Source of the DNA: an uncultured Vicinamibacterales bacterium
Lineage (GTDB): Bacteria > Acidobacteriota > Vicinamibacteria > Vicinamibacterales > UBA8438
NCBI GenBank assembly: GCA_958295905.1
Contig: OY282382.1
Location: forward strand, 5,514,910-5,578,909
Length of the DNA stretch: 64,000 nucleotides
Direction: 5' to 3'
Shown here: positions 23,883-33,234 of the stretch, one piece after another
Numbering within the stretch: the stretch's first letter is position 1
How the letters are laid out: every line of letters starts with the position of its first letter
The notes under the pieces: model-generated
The model's database searches: none
What the model was told of the DNA's origin: nothing
What the model saw: the letters and a program-made list of their open reading frames with translations, nothing else
Translations under genes and position numbers: made by a program

Positions 23883-25024
23883 GCCGGCGATTCGACTTCG
23901 GGCATCTCGTCGAGCGGTGCCGGCGGACCCACGACGAGAGCCAACGGTCGGCCGCCCGCGCCGCCGACACGTACCTCGTGACGCGCAACTGGCTGTTCGG
24001 CTGGTACATCGTCGAGTACGAAGAGGGTGGCGCGGATCGGAGCAGGCTATACGGCAAAAGGCTCATGGCGCGCCTGTCCGACGAACTCAAGTCCCGCGGG
24101 CTGAAGGGCTGCTCCCCCACCAACCTGCGAAAATTCCGGGAGTTCTATCGCGCGTACCCGGACATTCGACAGACACTGTCTGTTGAATCCCCGGTGAAAC
24201 GTCCGCCCGGGAATCGACAGACGCTGTCTGTTGAATCACTGCTGACCTCCCGGGGCATCGCATCGACCCTTTCCCCGGCCATGAGCGGCCGATTCTCCCT
24301 CGGCTGGTCCCATTACGTTACGCTGCTGACGATCGAAGACGCCGATGCGCGGCGCTTCTACGAGATCGAAGCCGCCGAGGGTGGCTGGAGCGTGCGCGAA
24401 CTGAAACGGCAGACAGCCAGCTCCCTGTACGAACGCTTGGCGCTCAGCCGCGACAAGACCGAAGTGCGGCGGCTCTCCCGCGATGGGCAGGTGATCGAGA
24501 AAGCGTCCGACCTCGTCAAGGATCCGCTCGTGCTGGAGTTTCTCGGCCTGGACGAAAAACCCGCCTATTCCGAGACCGAACTGGAAACCGCCATCATCGA
24601 CCGACTTCAGCATTTCCTGCTCGAACTCGGCAAGGGCTTCCTGTTCGAGGCGCGCCAGAAGCGGTTCACGTTCGACAACAGCCACTTCTTCGTGGACCTC
24701 GTCTTCTACAACCGGCTGCTGCGCTGTTACGTCCTGATCGACCTCAAGCGCGGCGAACTGACCCATCAGGATCTGGGCCAGATGCAGATGTACGTCAACT
24801 ACTTCGACCGCTACGTGAAGACCGACGCCGAACTGCCGACCGTCGGCATCGTCCTCTGTGGCGGCAGGAACGACGCGGTGGTTGAACTGACCCTCCCACC
24901 CGACGCCAACATCTACACCCCGCAGTACCAACTCTACCTACCCTCGAAACAGGAGTTGAAAGCGCAACTGGAGAGCATCCGGGACGAGCTTGGTGAGCCT
25001 CGGGAAGGTGCGGCCGATGGATGA
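23879..25024 (+). CDS. YhcG-type PDDEXK nuclease domain protein (DUF1016)
   Basis: 381 aa from a GTG overlapping the hsdM stop by 4 bases. The N-terminal DUF1016 part has NWLFGWYIVEYEEGG and CSPTNLRKFREFYRAYP. The C-terminal nuclease-like part has KRFTFDNSHFFVDLVFYN and YVLIDLKRGELTHQDLGQM, giving the D...ExK-like core (D-L-K here). The family often sits inside type I restriction loci, role unsettled. The codons for RQTLSVES occur twice (24,166 and 24,214). Its stop overlaps the probable hsdS ATG. Confidence 0.9.
   Translation: MSRRFDFGHLVERCRRTHDESQRSAARAADTYLVTRNWLFGWYIVEYEEGGADRSRLYGKRLMARLSDELKSRGLKGCSPTNLRKFREFYRAYPDIRQTLSVESPVKRPPGNRQTLSVESLLTSRGIASTLSPAMSGRFSLGWSHYVTLLTIEDADARRFYEIEAAEGGWSVRELKRQTASSLYERLALSRDKTEVRRLSRDGQVIEKASDLVKDPLVLEFLGLDEKPAYSETELETAIIDRLQHFLLELGKGFLFEARQKRFTFDNSHFFVDLVFYNRLLRCYVLIDLKRGELTHQDLGQMQMYVNYFDRYVKTDAELPTVGIVLCGGRNDAVVELTLPPDANIYTPQYQLYLPSKQELKAQLESIRDELGEPREGAADG
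24166..24236 (+). repeat. Direct repeat with internal palindrome inside the DUF1016 gene
   Basis: TCGACAGAC-A/G-CTGTCTG followed by TTGAATC occurs at 24,166 and 24,214, 48 bases apart. Each copy holds the palindrome CAGAC-N3-GTCTG (24,170-24,182 and 24,218-24,230). It encodes RQTLSVES twice. Confidence 0.75.
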
Positions 25025-26366
25025 GGAGCGGGCCGTGATGGGCGCCGCGCTGGCGCTTGGTGCACCGGGGGGCAGAGGTGCAGCAACTTCTTGCAGGGAC
25101 AACTCGCCTGCCTGGATGTGGGAGTGGAGGCAACTGGGCGACGTTGCCACCTTCGTAATAGGCCGCGGTTTGTCCAAAGTCGATCTCTCACGAAATGGAA
25201 TGAGGCCCTGTATCCACTACGGTGAACTCTTTAAAAATTATGGAGAACGCATCACGGACGTACTGCACGGAACCGATCTGCAAAGTAATTTCGTTTGCTC
25301 GGCCCGCAACGACGTGCTCATGCCGACATCAGACGTCACGCCGAATGGATTGGCGACGGCAAGCTGCATCCAGCGAGCCGGCGTCATCTTGGGCGGAGGC
25401 ATACTTGCCATTCGCGTTCCGGAAAATGTTCTCGATGGAGTGTTTCTTGCGTACTCCATCGGGTACCATCGCAATCAAGTCATGCAGTTGGTTACCGGAA
25501 CGACCGTCTATCATCTATACGGTCGCGACATGGCCAAGTTCAGATTCCCCGTTCCGACCTTGGAGGAACAACGCGCCATCGCCGACACGTTGTCGGACGT
25601 GGACGGGTTGCTCGAATCGCTAGAGGCGCTGATCGCCAAGAAGCGGGCCGTCAAGACGGCCGCCATGCAGCAACTCCTCACCGGCAAGACTCGCCTGCCT
25701 GGATTCAGCGGGGAATGGGAGACAAAGAGAATCGGCGATTTTACCGACTGTACAGCCGGGGGAACTCCAAGCACGCTCATTTCTGAGTACTGGGGCGGAA
25801 CTATCCGATGGATGAATTCGGGTGAGCTAAATGATAAACTAATTCATGACGTTGAAGGGCGAATAACGGAACTTGGTCTGCGAGAATCAAGCGCCAAACT
25901 TGTTCCTCCGAGATGTGTTTTGGTAGGTCTCGCGGGACAAGGAAAAACAAGAGGAACAGCAGCTTTGAATTCGGTTAAACTCTGCACAAATCAATCTATT
26001 GCAGCAATCTTTCCAAATCAAAATTTTATCTCGGAATACCTCTATCAGAACCTCACTTTTCGCTATGAGGAACTGCGGCGCATATCCGAAGGGCATGGCG
26101 GTCGAGGCGGATTGAACCTTTATATTATCCGCTTGATTGACGTGCCTTTTCCGGCAATTGACGAGCAGCGCGCCGTCGCCACAGTTCTCTCCGACATCGA
26201 CGCGGAAATCGTCGCGCTCGAACGTCGACTCGAAAAGGTCCGCGCCCTTAAGCAGAGCATGATGCAGCAGCTTCTGACCGGCCGAATCCGGCTGCCGGCA
26301 TCCGACACACCCGCGAATGGTCAAGCGCGGAGCGTTGAACGGTGCCCGGCGGTGCCCGGCCGATGA
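25017..26366 (+). CDS. hsdS: Type I restriction specificity subunit
   Basis: Recognises the bipartite DNA site through two target-recognition domains (TRDs). TRD1 starts at WEWRQLGDVATFVIGRGLSK, followed by the conserved helix KRAVKTAAMQQLLTGKTRLP. TRD2 starts at WETKRIGDFTDCTAGGTPST, followed by VRALKQSMMQQLLTGRIRLP. ATG 25017 overlaps the preceding stop, but an ATG at 25116 just before WEWRQLG is a better homology start. TRD2 DNA (about 25,760-26,150) is clearly AT-richer than its surroundings, as expected for swapped TRDs. Confidence 0.93.
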   Translation: MDEERAVMGAALALGAPGGRGAATSCRDNSPAWMWEWRQLGDVATFVIGRGLSKVDLSRNGMRPCIHYGELFKNYGERITDVLHGTDLQSNFVCSARNDVLMPTSDVTPNGLATASCIQRAGVILGGGILAIRVPENVLDGVFLAYSIGYHRNQVMQLVTGTTVYHLYGRDMAKFRFPVPTLEEQRAIADTLSDVDGLLESLEALIAKKRAVKTAAMQQLLTGKTRLPGFSGEWETKRIGDFTDCTAGGTPSTLISEYWGGTIRWMNSGELNDKLIHDVEGRITELGLRESSAKLVPPRCVLVGLAGQGKTRGTAALNSVKLCTNQSIAAIFPNQNFISEYLYQNLTFRYEELRRISEGHGGRGGLNLYIIRLIDVPFPAIDEQRAVATVLSDIDAEIVALERRLEKVRALKQSMMQQLLTGRIRLPASDTPANGQARSVERCPAVPGR

Positions 26367-26381
26367 AACGCGGATCACGAC

Positions 26382-27713
26382 ATGGCTTCCCTCCGCATCT
26401 TCGTCAGCAGCGTCCAGCGGGAATTCGCGGCGGAGCGCGCGGCGTTGCGCGACTACCTGCGCGGAGACCCCCTGCTGCGGCGATTCTTCGACGTCTTCCT
26501 GTTCGAAGACGCTCCGGCGTCGGATCGGCGGCCGGACGACCTGTATCTGGACGAGGTCGCACGGTGCGACGTCTACGTCGGGTTGTTCGGCCAGGGCTAT
26601 GGAAACGAGGACGAGACGGGGATGGCGCCGACGGAAAGGGAATTCGACCGGGCCACCGCCCTCGGCGCACATCGCCTGATCTTCGTGAAGGGACTCGACG
26701 ACAGCGCCCGGCATCCGAAGATGCGGGCGCTGATCGACAAGGCCCAAGCCGGATTGATCCGCAAGCGGTTCAGTACGCCTGATGCGCTGAAGACGGGACT
26801 CTACGCGGCGCTGGTGGAATATCTGGAGATCAAGGATCTGATCCGTCGGGGGCCGTTCGACGCCGCGCCGTGCGAGGACGCCGCGCTGGACGACCTCGAC
26901 GACGAGCGCATGACCCGGTTCGTGCGGACGGCGCGCGGCGCGCGGCGGTTTCCGTTGGCCAACGGGACAGCCCCGGTCGACCTGCCGGCCCACCTGAACC
27001 TGGTGAAGAACGGGCGGCCGACCAACGCGGCGGTCCTGCTGTTCGGGAAGACGCCGCAGCGGTTCCTGATCGCCTCCGAGGTCCGGTGCGCCCACTTCCA
27101 CGGCACGGAGGTGGAGAAGCCGATCCCGTCGTACCAGGTCTACAAGGGGACGGTGTTCGAACTGGTCGATCAGGCGGTGGACTTCGTGCTGGGCAAGATC
27201 GATCGGGCGATCGGCACGCGGGCGGAAGGCGTCCGGGCGCCCCGCACGTACGAGATCCCGCCGGAGGTCGTCACAGAGGCGATCGTCAATGCGGTGGCGC
27301 ACCGCGACTACACGGAGAACGGCAGCGTGCAGGTCATGCTGTTCTCGGATCGGCTCGAAGTCCGGAATCCGGGCAGACTGCCGCCGCCGCTGACGTTCGA
27401 CATGCTGCGCGTGGCGCACCGGTCGATACCGGGCAACCCGCTGCTGGCAGAGCCGTTGTATCTTGCGGAATACATCGAGCGCATGGGAACCGGCACGCTC
27501 GACATGATCCGCCGGTGCGCCGGGGCCGGGCTGCCGGAGCCGGCGTTCACGGTCACGGACGGGTTCGTCACCACGATACGCCGGTTGCCGCCAGCGGCGC
27601 GATACGGGCGCGGCCGGGAAGGCCGGACGCCGGCCGGGGAGCAATCACGGTCCGGCCGGTCAGCGTCAGTGCCGGAGGCGCCGAAGGAGCGCCCGCGGCG
27701 GAAGGACCGATGA
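26382..27713 (+). CDS. DUF4062 protein with C-terminal GHKL-type ATPase region
   Basis: 443 aa. Residues 1-about 150 are a DUF4062 domain (RIFVSSVQREFAAERAALRD, DVYVGLFGQGYG), a TIR-like fold. The rest matches the RecG-like/AlbA-associated C-terminal region: NGRPTNAAVLLFGKTPQRF, EIPPEVVTEAIVNAVAHRDY (N-box), SDRLEVRNPGRLP and IERMGTGTLDMI. The AlbA-like DNA-binding domain usually found before this region appears to be replaced by DUF4062. It starts 15 bases after hsdS, and its stop overlaps the next ATG. The role is probably accessory to restriction; a TIR-like NAD-related effector is speculative. Confidence 0.82.
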   Translation: MASLRIFVSSVQREFAAERAALRDYLRGDPLLRRFFDVFLFEDAPASDRRPDDLYLDEVARCDVYVGLFGQGYGNEDETGMAPTEREFDRATALGAHRLIFVKGLDDSARHPKMRALIDKAQAGLIRKRFSTPDALKTGLYAALVEYLEIKDLIRRGPFDAAPCEDAALDDLDDERMTRFVRTARGARRFPLANGTAPVDLPAHLNLVKNGRPTNAAVLLFGKTPQRFLIASEVRCAHFHGTEVEKPIPSYQVYKGTVFELVDQAVDFVLGKIDRAIGTRAEGVRAPRTYEIPPEVVTEAIVNAVAHRDYTENGSVQVMLFSDRLEVRNPGRLPPPLTFDMLRVAHRSIPGNPLLAEPLYLAEYIERMGTGTLDMIRRCAGAGLPEPAFTVTDGFVTTIRRLPPAARYGRGREGRTPAGEQSRSGRSASVPEAPKERPRRKDR

Positions 27714-29266
27714 TGATCGAGAGGCGCTTCAGGCGGCTCTGGGGGCAGTTGCAGGGCAAGAAGCCCCATCTGCCGCACTTCCTGTCGGACGTCCGCCTGA
27801 AGGGCATCCGCGGCATCGACGACCTCCGGGTGATTTTCGACTACCCGGTGAGCGTCATCGCCGGCGGCAACGGCAGCGGCAAGTCGACGGTGCTCTTCGC
27901 CGCCGCCTGCGCCTACCGGGTGCCGGGGGCGGGGGTCAAGGACTTCGTGCCGTCCACGCTGTTTCCCGACTACCGGCCGAAGCCGGGCAGTCGCACGGAC
28001 GAGAAGGGCGAGGTCGTCATCGAGTTCGACTACTCGACGCCCGGCGGCCGGACGGCCATGCGGTGGCGGCGCTCCAAACGCTGGAGCCGGAGCTTCCTCG
28101 GCCGCAAGAACGCGGTTCAGCCGGAACGTGCGGTGTATCTGCGGGCGCTCAGCACCTTTGGCAGTCAGTCGAGCGCGCGGTTCGTGCTCGGCAGCCTTTC
28201 GTACATCGGTTTCGCGCCGAGGGAAACCCCGTTGACGGCGCTGCAAATCGAATTTGCGCAGCAGATGCTGCCGTTCCGCTACGCGGAAGTCGTCAATCTC
28301 TCCGGCCGCGACGAGAACCTGCTCTTCGCCGCGCAGGAAGGTGGCGCGGCGTATTCCGAGCTGCATATGGCGGCCGGCGAGCGCGCCATTCTGCGGTTGT
28401 CGCAGCGGGTGGTCCCACTCGAGGGGGCGCTGGTGCTCATCGACGAAGTGGAAGCCGGGTTGCACCCGTGGGCGCAGCAGCTTCTGCTTTTGCAGTTGCA
28501 GCAGCTCGCCCTGCGCAACGACCTGCAGATCGTCGTGACGACCCACAGCCCGGTCGTGCTGGACTCGGTTCCGGCTCACGGGCGCATCTTTCTGGAACGG
28601 GACGAGGACGGCCGGGTCGCGGTGCGCCCGCCCTACCGGGACGTCGTGCAGAACGCGCTGTACGGCCGGTCGGACGAGACGCTCAGCCTGCTGTGCGAGG
28701 ACGACGCGGCGGAGGGCGTCCTGCGGGGCGTGTTCGACGTGCTGCTGCTCCGCCGGCGCATCAGGAAGGAGTCGATTCGGATCGGCCGGGACACCGGCGC
28801 GGACGAGTTCCCCGCCCACGCCCGGGCGGTCAGGAGATTCGGGCAGCTCGACAACTTCGTCTTCGTGCTCGACGGGGACCGGCGCGGCGGCGGCCTGGAA
28901 GAGAAGATACGGGACGCCGCGGGGCGCGACGTCCCGGTGCTGTTTCTGCCGGGCCGGGACGCGCCGGAAGTCTGGGTATGGGACAGGCTGCGACGGAACC
29001 GGGAGGCGGCGGCGGAAGAACTGCGCATCCCCGTGGATGACCTGTCGGAGCGGATGAGCCGCCAGGACGCGGTGTACGCCTCGGCGTCGGACCGGCCGGC
29101 CGAGATCGCCAAGGCGAAGCTGCGGGGTTTGTCCGAACCGGTCGGCTGCGACGTCCCGGACGTTTGCCGGATCGTCGCCCGCCTGGAAGTCGAACGCACG
29201 GACAGCGCGATACGGCCTCTGGTGGAGAATCTGGAGGGCGCGCTGCTGGCGTGGCGCTCGGAATAG
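27710..29266 (+). CDS. AAA ATPase with TOPRIM-like tail (OLD-like)
   Basis: 518 aa. Walker A is VIAGGNGSGKST (about residue 50), the signature-like AAGERAIL lies near 222, Walker B is ALVLIDEVEAGLHPWAQQ (about 240), and VVTTHSPVVLDS follows. The C-terminal part has LLCEDDAAEGVLRGV (about 325) and DNFVFVLDGDRRGGG (about 380), which fit the E...DxD layout of OLD-family TOPRIM nucleases, though weaker than in GajA-like proteins. It starts at an ATGA overlap with the DUF4062 gene and precedes hsdR by 70 bases, so it is part of the restriction operon. Confidence 0.82.
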   Translation: MMIERRFRRLWGQLQGKKPHLPHFLSDVRLKGIRGIDDLRVIFDYPVSVIAGGNGSGKSTVLFAAACAYRVPGAGVKDFVPSTLFPDYRPKPGSRTDEKGEVVIEFDYSTPGGRTAMRWRRSKRWSRSFLGRKNAVQPERAVYLRALSTFGSQSSARFVLGSLSYIGFAPRETPLTALQIEFAQQMLPFRYAEVVNLSGRDENLLFAAQEGGAAYSELHMAAGERAILRLSQRVVPLEGALVLIDEVEAGLHPWAQQLLLLQLQQLALRNDLQIVVTTHSPVVLDSVPAHGRIFLERDEDGRVAVRPPYRDVVQNALYGRSDETLSLLCEDDAAEGVLRGVFDVLLLRRRIRKESIRIGRDTGADEFPAHARAVRRFGQLDNFVFVLDGDRRGGGLEEKIRDAAGRDVPVLFLPGRDAPEVWVWDRLRRNREAAAEELRIPVDDLSERMSRQDAVYASASDRPAEIAKAKLRGLSEPVGCDVPDVCRIVARLEVERTDSAIRPLVENLEGALLAWRSE

Positions 29267-29336
29267 CGCGGGCGCCGCTGAGGCCGGAGGGGACGCCAAC
29301 GATGCCGGAAACGCGCGCCCGTGGAGACGTCGCACC

Positions 29337-32300
29337 GTGACTCCGGTCGGCGAGCGGGAGATCCGCACCCAGCAGCGCGTCGCCGCCTTCCTCGGCGGCG
29401 CGCTCGGCTATACGCGGCTCGGCGACTGGAAGCGCCGCGCCGGCAACGCCAACGTCGAGGAAGCGCGGCTCGCCGCCTTCCTCGCGCGTCGGGGCCACGA
29501 CGAACGGATCGCCGGCCGCGCCATCCGCGAACTGCGCAAGGCCGCCGCGCTCGGCGGCGGCGCAACCCTCTACGATGCCAACCGCGCGGTGTACGGCCTG
29601 CTGCGCTACGGGGTGAAGGTCCTGCCGGCGGCGGGCGGGCGGCACGAGACGGTTCGGCTGATCGACTGGCCGGACCCCGCCGCCAACGACTTCGCCTTCG
29701 CCGAAGAGGTCACCGTCGCGGGCGAGAACGACCGGCGGCCCGACCTCGTGCTCTACGTCAACGGCATCGCCCTGGCGGTGCTCGAGCTGAAGCGCTCCAC
29801 GGTGTCGGTGGCCGAAGGGATCCGCCAGAGCCTCGACGCCCAGCGGAAGGAGTTCATCCGCCCGTTCTACGCCACCGTGCAGCTGCTGATGGCGGGCAAC
29901 GACACCGAGGGGCTGCGCTACGGCGCCATCGGCACGCCGGAGAAGCACTGGCTGCGGTGGAAGGAGGCCGACCCCCGCCCGGAGGCCGGCGGCAATCCGC
30001 TGCTGCGCGAGCTCGGCCAGCTCTGCCCGCGCGGGCGGCTGCTGGAGATGGCGCACGACTTCACGGTGTTCGACGCCGGCGTCCGGAAGACCTGCCGCCA
30101 CAACCAGTACTTCGGGGTGCGGGCGGCGCAGGCGCGCGTCCGGCGGCGCGAGGGCGGCATCATCTGGCATACCCAGGGCAGCGGCAAGAGCCTGACCATG
30201 GTCTGGCTGGCGAAGTGGATCCGCGAGCACGTCCCGAACGGCCGGGTCCTGATCGTCACCGACCGCACCGAGCTGGACGAGCAGATCGAGCAGGTCTTCC
30301 AGGGCGTCGGCGAGCGGATTCGCCGCACCCGGAGCGGCGCGGACCTCGTGGACGCGCTCGGCGCGGGCGGCGACTGGCTGGTCGGCTCGCTGATCCAGAA
30401 GTTCGGCGCGGCGGAGGAAGGAGACGTCGACGCGTTCGTCGCCGACGTCCGGCGCCACGCGCCGGCGCGGTTCCACGCCGCCGGCGAGACGTTCGTCTTC
30501 GTCGACGAGTGCCATCGCACCCAGTCCGGGAAGCTCCACGCGGCGATGGCCGAGCTGCTGCCGGGCGCGATGCTGATCGGCTTCACCGGCACGCCGCTGC
30601 TGAAGGGCGACAAGCAGCGCAGCATCGAGACCTTCGGCCCGTACATCCACACCTACAAGTACGACGAGGCGGTGGGCGACCGGGTGGTGCTCGACCTGCG
30701 CTACGAGGCGCGCGACGTCGATCAGCGCCTGACGTCGCAGGCCCGGGTCGATCAGTGGTTCGACCTCAAGACCCGCGGCCTGACCGACGTCGCGAAGGCG
30801 CGGCTGAAGCGGCGCTGGGGCACCCTGCGGAAGGTGCTGAGCGCGCGGGACCGGCTGGCGCGGATCGTCGACGACGTCCTGCTCGACATGGAGACCCGCC
30901 CGCGGTTGAAGAGCGGCCGCGGCAACGCCCTGCTCGTCTCCGACAGCATCCACTCGGCCTGCCGCCTCTTCGAGATGTTCGAGCAGACCGACCTGCGGGG
31001 CAAGTGCGCCGTCGTCACCTCCTACCGGCCGGCGGTTTCGGACGTGAAGGGCGAGGAGACCGGCGAGGGCCTCACCGAGAAGCTGCGCCGGTACGACGCG
31101 TACCGGAAGATGCTGGCGGCGCACTTCGACGAGCCGGAAGGGACGGCGATGCGCCGGGTGGAGCGCTTCGAGCAGGAGGTCAAGCGCCGCTTCGTCGACG
31201 AGCCGGGCCGGATGAAGCTGCTGATCGTGGTCGACAAGCTGCTGACCGGCTTCGACGCCCCGTCCGCGACCTGCCTCTACATCGACAAGCAGATGCGCGA
31301 CCACGGCCTGTTCCAGGCGATCTGCCGGGTCAACCGCCTCGACGGCGACGACAAGGAGTACGGCGAGGTCATCGACTACAAGGACCTGTTCCGGTCGCTG
31401 GAGCAGTCGCTCAAGGACTACACCGGCGAGGCGTTCGACGGATACGACGCGGCCGACGTCGAAGGGTTGCTCGAGGACCGGCTGCGGAAAGGCCGCGAAC
31501 GCCTCGAGGAAGTGCGCGAGCAGGTCAAGGCGCTGTGCGAGCCGGTCGAGCCGCCGCGCGACACCGCCGCCTACCTGCGCTTCTTCTGCGGCGCCGGCGG
31601 CGACGCCGCGGGGCTCAAGGAGAACGAGCGCAAGCGGGTGGCGCTCTACCAGCTCGTCGCGTCGCTGCTGCGGGCCTGGGCGAGCCTGGCCAACGAGATG
31701 CCGGAGGCCGGGTATTCCGCGGCCGAGACGCAGGCGATCCGCGGCGAGGTGGACCACTACGAGAAGGTGCGCACCGAGGTCCGGCTGGCGAGCGGCGACT
31801 ACGTCGACATGAAGCTGTACGAGCCGGCCATGCGGCATCTGCTCGACACGTACATCCGGGCCGAGGAGAGCGAACGCCTCTCGGCCTTCGACGATCTGAC
31901 GCTCGTGCAGCTCGTCGCCGAGCGCGGCGAACAGGCCCTCGACGCCCTGCCCGACGGCCTCCGGCAAGACCCGGAGGCGGCGGCCGAGACGATCGAGAAC
32001 AACGTCCGGCGCGTCCTCATCGACGAGATGGCGGTCAACCCGAAGTACTACGAGAAGATGTCGGGACTGCTCGACGCCCTGATCCGCCGGCGCCGGCGGG
32101 AGGCGATCGACTACCGGTCGTACCTGGCGAAGATCGTCGACCTGACGCGGCGGATCCGACAGCCCGAGGATCGGGCGTCGTACCCGCCGGGCCTCGACAC
32201 CGCGGCGCGGCGGGCGCTGTTCGACAACCTGCCGCCGCTCGTGTCGCCGCGACCTTCCGGCGCGTCGCTGACCCAGGAGCGCCCGCCGCCCTACGGTGAC

Positions 32301-32510
32301 GAGCCCGACCCCGACGCGGCCGGCATCGGGCGCCGGAAGGAGACGGCGCTGGCGCTCGATGCGGAGGTCCGCCGCGTCAGGAAGGCGGACTGGCGCGGAA
32401 ACCGCATCAAGGAACGCGAAGTCCGGAACGCCGTCAGGCGCGTGCTCGGCGGTGACGACGCGCTGACGGAGCGGATCTTCGACATCGTGAAGGCGCAGCG
32501 TGACTACTGA
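29337..32510 (+). CDS. hsdR: Type I restriction endonuclease subunit
   Basis: Motor and nuclease subunit that translocates and cuts unmodified DNA. 1057 aa from GTG. The nuclease domain has RPDLVLYVNGIALAVLELKR (about 133-152, D...ExK). The SF2 helicase has IIWHTQGSGKSLTMVW (about 276), DExH box VFVDECHRTQSGK (about 387), FTGTPLLKGD, and motif VI region DKLLTGFDAPS and ICRVNR. A charged C-terminal domain contacts HsdM. Length is normal. Its last 11 bases overlap the YgjP-like gene. Confidence 0.96.
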   Translation: MTPVGEREIRTQQRVAAFLGGALGYTRLGDWKRRAGNANVEEARLAAFLARRGHDERIAGRAIRELRKAAALGGGATLYDANRAVYGLLRYGVKVLPAAGGRHETVRLIDWPDPAANDFAFAEEVTVAGENDRRPDLVLYVNGIALAVLELKRSTVSVAEGIRQSLDAQRKEFIRPFYATVQLLMAGNDTEGLRYGAIGTPEKHWLRWKEADPRPEAGGNPLLRELGQLCPRGRLLEMAHDFTVFDAGVRKTCRHNQYFGVRAAQARVRRREGGIIWHTQGSGKSLTMVWLAKWIREHVPNGRVLIVTDRTELDEQIEQVFQGVGERIRRTRSGADLVDALGAGGDWLVGSLIQKFGAAEEGDVDAFVADVRRHAPARFHAAGETFVFVDECHRTQSGKLHAAMAELLPGAMLIGFTGTPLLKGDKQRSIETFGPYIHTYKYDEAVGDRVVLDLRYEARDVDQRLTSQARVDQWFDLKTRGLTDVAKARLKRRWGTLRKVLSARDRLARIVDDVLLDMETRPRLKSGRGNALLVSDSIHSACRLFEMFEQTDLRGKCAVVTSYRPAVSDVKGEETGEGLTEKLRRYDAYRKMLAAHFDEPEGTAMRRVERFEQEVKRRFVDEPGRMKLLIVVDKLLTGFDAPSATCLYIDKQMRDHGLFQAICRVNRLDGDDKEYGEVIDYKDLFRSLEQSLKDYTGEAFDGYDAADVEGLLEDRLRKGRERLEEVREQVKALCEPVEPPRDTAAYLRFFCGAGGDAAGLKENERKRVALYQLVASLLRAWASLANEMPEAGYSAAETQAIRGEVDHYEKVRTEVRLASGDYVDMKLYEPAMRHLLDTYIRAEESERLSAFDDLTLVQLVAERGEQALDALPDGLRQDPEAAAETIENNVRRVLIDEMAVNPKYYEKMSGLLDALIRRRRREAIDYRSYLAKIVDLTRRIRQPEDRASYPPGLDTAARRALFDNLPPLVSPRPSGASLTQERPPPYGDEPDPDAAGIGRRKETALALDAEVRRVRKADWRGNRIKEREVRNAVRRVLGGDDALTERIFDIVKAQRDY

Positions 32511-33234
32511 AGCCGGCGTCCGCCGCCTGGAGGTCCGCGGGACGACGGTCAGCGTGGTCCGCAAGCCGATCAAGCACCTGCACCTGGGCGTCTATCCGCC
32601 GGACGGCCGGGTGCGCGTGGCGGCGCCGGCGCACGTGGACGACGACGCGGTCCGGCTGGCCGTCATCGCGCGCCTGCCGTGGATTCGCCGCCGGCAGGCC
32701 GGGTTCGAGCGGCAGGCCCGGCAGTCGCGGCGGGAGCTCGTGACCGGCGAGAGCCATTACGTCGACGGCCGGCGCTACCGGCTGGACGTCGTCGAGCGCG
32801 CGGGCGCACCGGCCATCCGCCTGACCAACAACACGACGCTGACGCTGCAGGTCCGCCCCGGCGCCGGCCGGGACGCCCGCGACGCCGTGCTGCAGCGCTG
32901 GTACCGGCGGCGGCTCCGCCGCCGGCTGCCGGCGCTGCTCGCGCGATGGGAGCCGCGGGTCGGCGTGGCGGGGGCCGAGGCCCGCATCCGGCGGATGAAG
33001 ACCCGCTGGGGAACCTGCAACCCGGACGCGCGCCGCATCTGGCTGAATCTGGAATTGGCGGGAAAGCCGCCCGCCTGCCTCGAATACGTCCTGGTCCACG
33101 AACTCGTCCACCTGATCGAGCGCCGCCACACGGATCGGTTCCGAGCCCTGATGGACCAGCTCATGCCGCGCTGGCGCCAGCGCCGGGACGAGCTGAACCA
33201 GGCGCCGCTCGCCCACGAGGAATGGACCTGCTGA
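32500..33234 (+). CDS. YgjP/M48-type metallohydrolase (DUF45)
   Basis: 244 aa from GTG inside the end of hsdR. The zinc motif is VLVHELVHLIERRHTDRFRA (HExxH plus downstream histidine, about residue 205). The family lead-in MKTRWGTCNPDARRIWLN is present upstream. YgjP-like predicted metal hydrolases often lie next to hsdR, but their role is unknown; a protease or a nucleic-acid accessory function has been proposed. There is no signal peptide, so it is cytosolic. The last 28 codons and the following bases are triplicated downstream. Confidence 0.9.
   Translation: MTTEAGVRRLEVRGTTVSVVRKPIKHLHLGVYPPDGRVRVAAPAHVDDDAVRLAVIARLPWIRRRQAGFERQARQSRRELVTGESHYVDGRRYRLDVVERAGAPAIRLTNNTTLTLQVRPGAGRDARDAVLQRWYRRRLRRRLPALLARWEPRVGVAGAEARIRRMKTRWGTCNPDARRIWLNLELAGKPPACLEYVLVHELVHLIERRHTDRFRALMDQLMPRWRQRRDELNQAPLAHEEWTC

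Noticed and set aside
26382..27713. RecG helicase
   Set aside because: The similarity is only to the ATPase-like C-terminal region of so-called RecG-like transcriptional regulators. No helicase motifs I-VI are present.
28830..32573. Very long minus-strand open frame (1247 codons) opposite hsdR
   Set aside because: It is a GC-driven shadow of hsdR. The translation is low-complexity (Arg, Asp, Leu, Val rich) with no motifs, while the plus strand has full HsdR motifs.
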